From JBBIVP01 sp037439705 [NCBI: bacterium] (GTDB taxonomy: Bacteria > JBBIVP01), in the NCBI GenBank assembly GCA_037439705.1, contig JBBIVP010000012.1, positions 2,191 to 10,689 of the forward strand: 8,499 nt of DNA, given 5' to 3'. A model generated the notes under the pieces. The model made no database searches, was not told the DNA's origin, and saw nothing but the letters and a program-made list of their open reading frames with translations. This document shows, piece after piece, positions 6,559 to 8,499 of the stretch (its first letter is position 1; every line of letters begins with the position of its first letter). A program made the position numbers and the translations under genes.

Positions 6559-7541
6559 TGGATTATAAAAAAAAGATATACACCCTTTTATCTCTCCTTT
6601 TTCTTTTAATAGCAATTGGAACTATCGGGTATACGCTCATTGAAGGATGGAATGTTCTTGATTCTCTATATATGGTAATAATTACACTTGCCACAGTTGG
6701 ATACAGAGAAGTGGGGGAGCTCTCACCTGCGGGAAAGGTTTATACAATGCTTCTCATCCTTGCTGGTTCAGGACTTTTAGCTTACAGCATAACGAATTTG
6801 AGTTTACTTTTCGTTGAAGGAAAAATAATAGAAATTTTAAGGAGCAGAAGAATGAAAAAGGAACTGGAAAAACTTGAGAACCATTACATAGTTTGTGGTG
6901 CTGGAAGAACAGGCATCCACATAATAGAAGAACTAAAAAAATTGAAGTACAAAGTGGTCGTGATTGACATTTCTCCTCCATCAATGGAGGATGTTTACTG
7001 GCTCCAGAAAGATGCTACACATGATGCTACCCTCCTTGAAGCAGGAATAATGAGAGCAGAAGGATTAGCCTCCGCTTTACCATCAGATAAAGAGAATCTT
7101 TTTGTGGTTCTAACAGCGAGAAGTTTAAATCCTTCAATAAGAATTGTTACAAAATGCGTAGACGATTATAATGAAACAAAAATGAGAAGGGCTGGAGCAA
7201 ACGCGGTTGTTTCTCCAAACAAAATAGGAGGATTAAGAATTGCTTCCGAGCTTTCACGCCCAACAGTTGTCTCATTTCTTGACAAAATGTTAAGAGCAGG
7301 AGATGCAACATTAAGGGTTGAAGAGGCAAAGGTCCTGGGGCGCTCATCTTATGTTGGAAAAAAGGTAGAGGTTATAAAGAAGGAAATAGAAAAGAACTTA
7401 TCCCTCCTACTTGTTGCCATTTCAAGGGGAGGAGAATATATATTCAATCCACCATCGGAAATGAAAATAAAAGATGATGATGTTCTTATCGTAATGGGTA
7501 ACATAGATTCTGTAAATGAGCTCAGAAAACTCCTTTCTTAA
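6558..7541 (+). CDS. Potassium channel with RCK (TrkA-N/TrkA-C) regulatory domain
   Basis: This 327-residue inner-membrane protein has a two-helix pore followed by a cytoplasmic ligand-binding module, the MthK/Kch-like layout. TM1 covers about residues 7-28, the pore helix 33-45, the selectivity filter TVGY 46-49 and TM2 59-84. The filter is followed by Arg50 rather than the common Gly (TVGYREV instead of TVGYGEV), a variant I recall in some bacterial channels. The RCK N-lobe (about 108-235) opens with YIVCGAGRTG (110-119), a GxGxxG nucleotide motif, and has Asp137 after the second strand, typical for NAD(H), ATP or ADP binding. A TrkA-C-like domain occupies about 250-327. It probably forms a gated K+ channel for ion homeostasis. 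Its ATG shares one base with the upstream stop (TGATG). No clear terminator was found behind it. Confidence 0.92.
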   Translation: MDYKKKIYTLLSLLFLLIAIGTIGYTLIEGWNVLDSLYMVIITLATVGYREVGELSPAGKVYTMLLILAGSGLLAYSITNLSLLFVEGKIIEILRSRRMKKELEKLENHYIVCGAGRTGIHIIEELKKLKYKVVVIDISPPSMEDVYWLQKDATHDATLLEAGIMRAEGLASALPSDKENLFVVLTARSLNPSIRIVTKCVDDYNETKMRRAGANAVVSPNKIGGLRIASELSRPTVVSFLDKMLRAGDATLRVEEAKVLGRSSYVGKKVEVIKKEIEKNLSLLLVAISRGGEYIFNPPSEMKIKDDDVLIVMGNIDSVNELRKLLS

Positions 7542-7650
7542 AAATTGAAAAAATGGGCATATTTCCTTCATTAGGGAATTCGAAAGTGGGTGAAAATATA
7601 TACATATGCAAGAGAAAGATTTACAAAGTTTTATAAAGTAATTTTACAAA

Positions 7651-7680
7651 GGAAAATTTCAGATGATATAGAAATATCCC
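7651..7680 (+). repeat. Imperfect inverted repeat 1
   Basis: GGAAAATTTC (7651-7660) pairs with GAAATATCCC (7671-7680) at 8 of 10 positions around the 10-base loop AGATGATATA. No T-run follows, so it does not look like an intrinsic terminator; an operator or an RNA structure is possible. AT-rich sequence makes chance pairing plausible. Confidence 0.35.
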
Positions 7681-7681
7681 A

Positions 7682-7711
7682 ACGATTCACAGTTTAAAAC
7701 CTCTGTATCGT
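7682..7711 (+). repeat. Imperfect inverted repeat 2
   Basis: ACGATTCACAG (7682-7692) pairs with CTCTGTATCGT (7701-7711) at 9 of 11 positions around an 8-base loop, TTTAAAAC. The arms are of mixed composition, so it is less likely to be chance than repeat 1, which ends two bases before it. It has no T-run. It could be an operator for the downstream pair or part of a structured RNA. Confidence 0.4.
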
Positions 7712-7759
7712 CCCTTCTAAAATTGTAAAATCTCGTGAATATATAATCTGGACATTCGG

Positions 7760-7787
7760 TTGATTTTTTTAAAAAAATTGTTAAAAT
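7760..7787 (+). promoter_or_regulatory. Predicted sigma70-like promoter of the HNH gene
   Basis: A -35-like TTGATT (7760-7765) and a -10-like TAAAAT (7782-7787, one mismatch to TATAAT) are separated by 16 bases. The spacer carries most of a perfect 16-base palindrome, ATTTTTTTAAAAAAAT (7763-7778). Transcription would start about 7 bases after the -10 box, at or next to the ATG at 7795, and no Shine-Dalgarno sequence is present, so the message may be leaderless. The -35 match is only partial. Confidence 0.45.
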
Positions 7788-7794
7788 AAAATCT

Positions 7795-8397
7795 ATGGTG
7801 TTGAATTCTAATGTTCTCGTATTAAACAAACTATTTGTTCCTGTTCATATAACAACAGTAAAAAGGGCATTGTGTCTTCTTTATGCAGGAATTGCCCGTG
7901 CTATGGATAAAAATTTCAGACTCTTTGATTTTAAAAGCTGGTCTGAATTATCCGTAGAAGTCGGTGAAGAAGGCATTAGAACAGTGGATAAAATAATAAA
8001 GGTACCGAGGGTAATTGTTCTTATAACTTATGACAGGCTCCCGAGAAGACATGTTAGGTTCTCCCGGTACAATATCTATTTAAGAGACAGAAACATATGT
8101 CAGTACTGCGGCAAAGTTCTATCAAAAGAAGACCTCAATATAGACCATGTAATACCAAGGTCAAGAGGTGGAAAGACAACCTGGACAAATGTTGTATTGA
8201 GCTGTATTGAGTGTAACAGAAAAAAAGGAGGAAGACTTCCAGAAGAGGCAGGTATGCAATTGATAAGAAAACCACAGAAACCAAGATGGTCGCCCATCTA
8301 TATGCTAAAAGCAGAAAATTTAAAATATGAGGAATGGGCACCTTTCTTCAACCTTGTTGATGCTGCTTATTGGAATACAGAGCTTGATAATGACTGA
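7795..8397 (+). CDS. HNH endonuclease family protein
   Basis: This 200-residue protein contains a complete HNH nuclease domain at about residues 95-160. Zinc-binding pairs are Cys102/Cys105 (ICQYCG) and Cys137/Cys140 (CIECN). The catalytic ββα-metal core is Asp117-His118 (NIDHVIPRSRGG), Asn132 (TWTNVV) and Asn141. It belongs to a widespread bacterial group that opens with a LNSNVLVLN-type strand (3-11) and a VPVHITTVKRA segment (15-25), contains RLPRRHVRFSR-like basic residues (81-91), and ends in an EAGMQLIRKPQKPRW segment; residues 171-200 form an acidic, aromatic tail. The group's biological role is not known to me; DNA nicking or cleavage is expected from the motif. ATG 7795 follows the predicted promoter directly and has no ribosome binding site. 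GTG and TTG follow in frame and could also start. The 3' end overlaps an ATPase gene by 8 bases. Confidence 0.9.
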   Translation: MVLNSNVLVLNKLFVPVHITTVKRALCLLYAGIARAMDKNFRLFDFKSWSELSVEVGEEGIRTVDKIIKVPRVIVLITYDRLPRRHVRFSRYNIYLRDRNICQYCGKVLSKEDLNIDHVIPRSRGGKTTWTNVVLSCIECNRKKGGRLPEEAGMQLIRKPQKPRWSPIYMLKAENLKYEEWAPFFNLVDAAYWNTELDND

Positions 8398-8499
8398 CAA
8401 AAGGGAAAATCCCATTACCTTAGCAATAGGCGGGGGAAAGGGAGGGGTCGGAAAAACATTTATAGCAGTTGCGCTTGGAATTTATGCTGCTGAAAAGGG
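8390..8499 (+). CDS. ParA/MinD-type P-loop ATPase (partial, cut by window end)
   Basis: Only the first 36 codons are present. They encode LAIGGGKGGVGKT (residues 11-23), a deviant Walker A motif with the signature lysine (Lys17) and the P-loop lysine (Lys22), followed by an alpha helix beginning FIAVALGIY. This is the N-terminus of SIMIBI-class ATPases such as ParA, MinD, FlhG or Mrp, which dimerise on ATP and position DNA, proteins or clusters. The GGGKGG form is nearer to MinD/FlhG-like members, but the subgroup cannot be set from this length. ATG 8390 overlaps the HNH stop by 8 bases, so the two genes are probably coupled; an in-frame TTG at 8384 is an alternative. The ribosome binding site is weak. 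Confidence 0.85.
   Translation, partial: MTDKRENPITLAIGGGKGGVGKTFIAVALGIYAAEK

Larger units (their letters stand above)
7542..7794 (+). other. 253-base intergenic region with inverted repeats and a promoter
   Basis: No coding frame with protein-like content was found. The gap holds three near-copies of TTTAYAAAG (starts at 7620, 7630 and 7643), two neighbouring imperfect inverted repeats of 30 bases each (7651-7680 and 7682-7711), a perfect but unpartnered TATAAT at 7742-7747, and a sigma70-like promoter against the next gene. No clear terminator with a T-run follows the channel gene. It is by far the largest non-coding stretch and separates the metabolic and envelope genes from the nuclease-ATPase pair. 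Confidence 0.6.

Noticed and set aside
7557-7590. Possible terminator behind the potassium channel (TTCC...GGAA)
   Set aside because: The stem is only about 4 base pairs and no T-run follows, so it does not support a terminator call.
7692-7730. GTTTAAAAC-containing stretch that resembles the start of some CRISPR repeats
   Set aside because: It occurs once, with no second copy at a spacer-like distance and no cas gene in the window. It is better described as the loop of an inverted repeat.
7742-7747. Perfect TATAAT as a second promoter for the HNH gene
   Set aside because: The nearest -35-like element (TTGTAA at 7723-7728) is only 13 bases away and there is no extended -10 TG. It is kept as an alternative start site only.

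Overview
All genes lie on the plus strand of a low-GC genome. The proteins are rich in Lys, Glu and Ile, arginine is mostly AGA/AGG, and isoleucine is often ATA. A ferredoxin-dependent 2-oxoacid oxidoreductase module, a biotin-dependent carboxylase, purine-rich ribosome binding sites and bacterial-type glycosyltransferases together suggest an anaerobic, possibly thermophilic bacterium, perhaps from a poorly cultured lineage. No rRNA or marker gene is present, so no phylum is named.

Region 1 (1-1891) holds the 3' tail of an upstream gene, probably a carboxylase subunit, then a free-standing biotin carboxyl carrier protein starting at TTG, then a concentrative nucleoside transporter (CNT/NupC family) joined to it by an ATGA overlap. 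Two small hairpins, each followed by T residues, fill the 84-base gap after it.

Region 2 (1976-7541) is one tightly packed run of five genes, each overlapping the next. They are a two-cluster ferredoxin (KorD/VorA-like delta subunit), the alpha subunit of a 2-oxoacid:ferredoxin oxidoreductase (KorA/VorB-like), a GlpB-like flavoprotein, a two-domain GT2-GT4 glycosyltransferase, and a two-helix potassium channel with a cytoplasmic RCK (TrkA-N/TrkA-C) regulator. The oxidoreductase lacks its TPP-binding beta subunit and its gamma subunit here, and the GlpB-like protein lacks GlpA and GlpC. Two incomplete redox complexes therefore stand side by side, which is the most puzzling arrangement in the window.

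Region 3 (7542-7794) is a 253-base non-coding gap. It contains two adjacent imperfect inverted repeats of 30 bases, three close copies of TTTAYAAAG, and a sigma70-like promoter whose spacer carries a T7A7 palindrome. The promoter lies so near the next start codon that the mRNA would be nearly leaderless.

Region 4 (7795-8499) holds an HNH endonuclease-family protein, overlapped by the start of a ParA/MinD-type ATPase with a deviant Walker A motif, cut by the window end. This nuclease-ATPase pair behind its own promoter is the best candidate here for an uncharacterised functional unit, although both families are known individually.
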